A stretch of 18,339 bases of DNA from Paludibacter sp. (GTDB taxonomy: Bacteria; Bacteroidota; Bacteroidia; Bacteroidales; Paludibacteraceae): NCBI GenBank assembly GCA_024709185.1, contig JANJXE010000195.1, forward strand, positions 1-18,339, written 5' to 3'. Under the pieces are notes generated by a model. That model saw nothing but the letters and a program-made list of their open reading frames with translations, was not told the origin of the DNA and did no database searches. The position numbers and the translations under genes are program-made. How positions within the stretch are numbered: position 1 is the stretch's first letter; every line of letters starts with the position of its first letter. Shown one piece after another: positions 17,031-18,339 of the stretch.

Positions 17031-17037
17031 TCCTCCC
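17031..17037 (-). promoter_or_regulatory. Strong Shine-Dalgarno site for rplF
   Basis: The minus strand reads GGGAGGA (plus-strand TCCTCCC at 17031-17037), with GGAGG ending 8 nt before the rplF ATG and just after the rpsH stop. It fixes the rplF start. None of the other genes in this operon whose start is in the window shows a comparable site. Confidence 0.8.
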
Positions 17038-17039
17038 TA

Positions 17040-17435
17040 TTAATAAACGTAACACAATACTTCACCACCTACTTTTTCAGCAGCAGCTTGTTTATTTGTC
17101 ATCACACCTTTCGAAGTAGAAAGAATGGCGATACCCAAACCGTTCAATACGCGTGGCATATCTTTGAAGCCAGTGTACTGACGAAGACCCGGGCTCGAAA
17201 CACGGATGAGTTTCTTGATCGAGTTCACTTTGTTTACAGGATCGTACTTGAGAGCGATTTTAATCGTTCCCTGAGGACCATCCTGGATGAATTTGTAATT
17301 CAGGATATACCCCTGTTCGTGAAGAATGCGGGTGATCTCCTTCTTTAAGTTGGAAGCGGGAATTTCCACCACACGGTGGTTAGCTTTGATAGCATTCCGC
17401 AACCGGGTTAAATAATCTGCTATTGGATCTGTCAT
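17040..17435 (-). CDS. rpsH: 30S ribosomal protein S8
   Basis: A primary binder of 16S rRNA helix 21 and, in E. coli, the translational repressor of the spc operon. The ATG at 17433-17435 gives 131 residues starting MTDPIADYLTRLRNAIKANH. The C-terminal signature STSKGVMTNKQAAAEKVGGE is complete. The frame stays open for 29 more codons upstream, but that stretch is not S8-like and holds a stem-loop, so it is untranslated spacer. The 137-nt gap to rpsN is the largest in this operon. Confidence 0.97.
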   Translation of the reverse strand: MTDPIADYLTRLRNAIKANHRVVEIPASNLKKEITRILHEQGYILNYKFIQDGPQGTIKIALKYDPVNKVNSIKKLIRVSSPGLRQYTGFKDMPRVLNGLGIAILSTSKGVMTNKQAAAEKVGGEVLCYVY

Positions 17436-17450
17436 AAAAATTGATTTTAA

Positions 17451-17474
17451 ATTGATCCCGACTACCGGGACAAT
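17451..17474 (-). promoter_or_regulatory. Stem-loop just upstream of rpsH, candidate cis-regulatory RNA
   Basis: In the mRNA sense ATTG-TCCCG-GTAGT-CGGGA-T-CAAT folds into a 9-bp stem with one bulged U and a 5-nt loop, ending 15 nt before the rpsH ATG. It is not followed directly by a U-run, so a terminator is unlikely. Its place before the S8 gene makes ribosomal-protein autoregulation a reasonable guess, but no S8-site consensus was verified. Confidence 0.4.
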
Positions 17475-17572
17475 ATTTATTAACTCAGATAATTCATTTT
17501 GTGTAAGCCGGAAAAAGAGCAAAGGAACGTGAGTTTACAACTCTTCCCCTACTCTCTTATTCCGTAAGTGTA

Positions 17573-17842
17573 TTACCAGCTTGCTTTTTTCACTCCGGGG
17601 ATCAGGCCCTTCGAAGCCATTTCACGGAACTGAATACGCGAAATACCGAACTGACGCATATATCCTTTCGGACGACCGGTGATTTTGCAACGGTTGTGAA
17701 TACGGATAGGCGACGAGTTTCTCGGCAGTGTCTGTAAGGCATCGTAGTCGCCTTCTGCTAAGAATTTCGCACGTTTTTCAGCATACTTCGCGATCAGCTT
17801 GGCTCTCTTCACCTCGCGGGCTTTCATTGATTCTTTTGCCAT
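17573..17842 (-). CDS. rpsN: 30S ribosomal protein S14 (zinc-free form)
   Basis: Located in the head of the small subunit and needed for its late assembly. The 89-residue protein is the long, C-minus form: [20 protein letters not shown], then [50 protein letters not shown]52 is the only cysteine; the CxxC pairs of the short zinc form are absent. 12 nt downstream of rplE; followed by the long spacer before rpsH. Confidence 0.98.
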   Translation of the reverse strand: MAKESMKAREVKRAKLIAKYAEKRAKFLAEGDYDALQTLPRNSSPIRIHNRCKITGRPKGYMRQFGISRIQFREMASKGLIPGVKKASW

Positions 17843-17854
17843 TGTATCTCTGTA

Positions 17855-18339
17855 TTAGTTTTTCTTAAATGGTAATCCGAACTCTTTCAACAGTGCAAAT
17901 CCTTCCTCATCGGTTGGTGCTGTGGTCACGAAGGTGATATTCATTCCCAGCAGACGATTGATGTTATCAATGTTGATTTCAGGGAAGATAATCTGTTCGG
18001 TAATTCCTAATGTATAGTTTCCGCGGCCATCGAGTTTATTTTCGATACCCTTGAAGTCACGAACACGGGGAAGTGCAACACGTACCAATCGTTCCAGAAA
18101 TTCGTACATTTTGTCGCCACGCAGTGTTACACGCACACCGATTGGCATTTTCTTACGTAGTTTGAAGTTAGAGATATCTTTCTTCGATACTGTCTGTACG
18201 GCTTTCTGACCGGTGATGGTAGTCATTTCATTGATGGCCACTTCGATAATTTTCTTATCAGCTACGGCAATTCCCAACCCCTGGTTCAGCACTATTTTCT
18301 CGAGCTTAGGCACCTGCATGATGGATTTGTATCCAAATT
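17855..18339 (-). CDS. rplE: 50S ribosomal protein L5 (N-terminus cut by window edge)
   Basis: Binds 5S rRNA and contacts the P-site tRNA. The frame stays open to the right edge; before the Met at 18317-18319 it reads FGYKSI, which is internal L5 sequence ([20 protein letters not shown]), so that Met is not the start. About 160 residues are visible, lacking roughly the first 20-25. The conserved [41 protein letters not shown] and the C-terminal [20 protein letters not shown] are all present. Confidence 0.97.
   Translation of the reverse strand, partial: FGYKSIMQVPKLEKIVLNQGLGIAVADKKIIEVAINEMTTITGQKAVQTVSKKDISNFKLRKKMPIGVRVTLRGDKMYEFLERLVRVALPRVRDFKGIENKLDGRGNYTLGITEQIIFPEINIDNINRLLGMNITFVTTAPTDEEGFALLKEFGLPFKKN

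Noticed and set aside
17024..17068. N-terminal extension of L6
   Set aside because: It overlaps rpsH, is not conserved in L6, and the strong Shine-Dalgarno site marks the ATG at 17023.
17436..17522. N-terminal extension of S8
   Set aside because: The 29 extra residues do not resemble S8, and the family's conserved start MTDPIADYLTR follows at 17435.

Overview
The window comes from a Bacteroidetes chromosome, most likely the Bacteroidales/Marinilabiliales side of the phylum. Three things support this. The ribosomal-protein order is rplE-rpsN-rpsH-rplF-rplR-rpsE-rpmD-rplO-secY-map-infA-rpmJ-rpsM-rpsK-rpsD-rpoA-rplQ, with map and infA between secY and rpmJ and no adk. Promoters of the TAnnTTTG type precede the plus-strand genes. 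Nearly all starts lack a Shine-Dalgarno sequence. The window is moderately AT-rich, with no RNA genes, CRISPR arrays or insertion sequences visible.

Layout. Bases 1-3246 (+) hold a tight, overlapping three-gene cluster of envelope proteins: the C-terminal part of an integral membrane protein that looks like a urea transporter fused to an M23 zinc metallopeptidase; a secreted outer-membrane beta-barrel gene interrupted by one in-frame TAA; and a small secreted TPR protein. Bases 3402-4595 (+) encode a class I PLP aminotransferase, probably aspartate-specific, with its own -7 promoter element and a strong intrinsic terminator. Bases 4736-9174 (+) form a four-gene signalling operon: a six-TM histidine kinase, a stand-alone cobalamin-binding protein with the W-x9-E-H cap motif of B12 photoreceptors, a soluble PAS/coiled-coil histidine kinase, and a two-TM histidine kinase with an unusual H-box. 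The operon encodes no response regulator. A hairpin at 9207-9247 can terminate this operon and the converging ribosomal operon.

Bases 9272-18339 (-) are the spc and alpha ribosomal-protein operons in one run of 17 genes, read from right to left. rplE is cut by the right edge. rpmJ and rpmD are short genes found by hand translation. Starts were corrected for rpsH, rplF and rplR.

The most interesting parts are the B12-photosensor-like protein embedded between kinases, the transporter-peptidase fusion with its outer-membrane partner genes, the single nonsense codon in the barrel gene, and a lone strong Shine-Dalgarno site in front of rplF within an operon otherwise without them.
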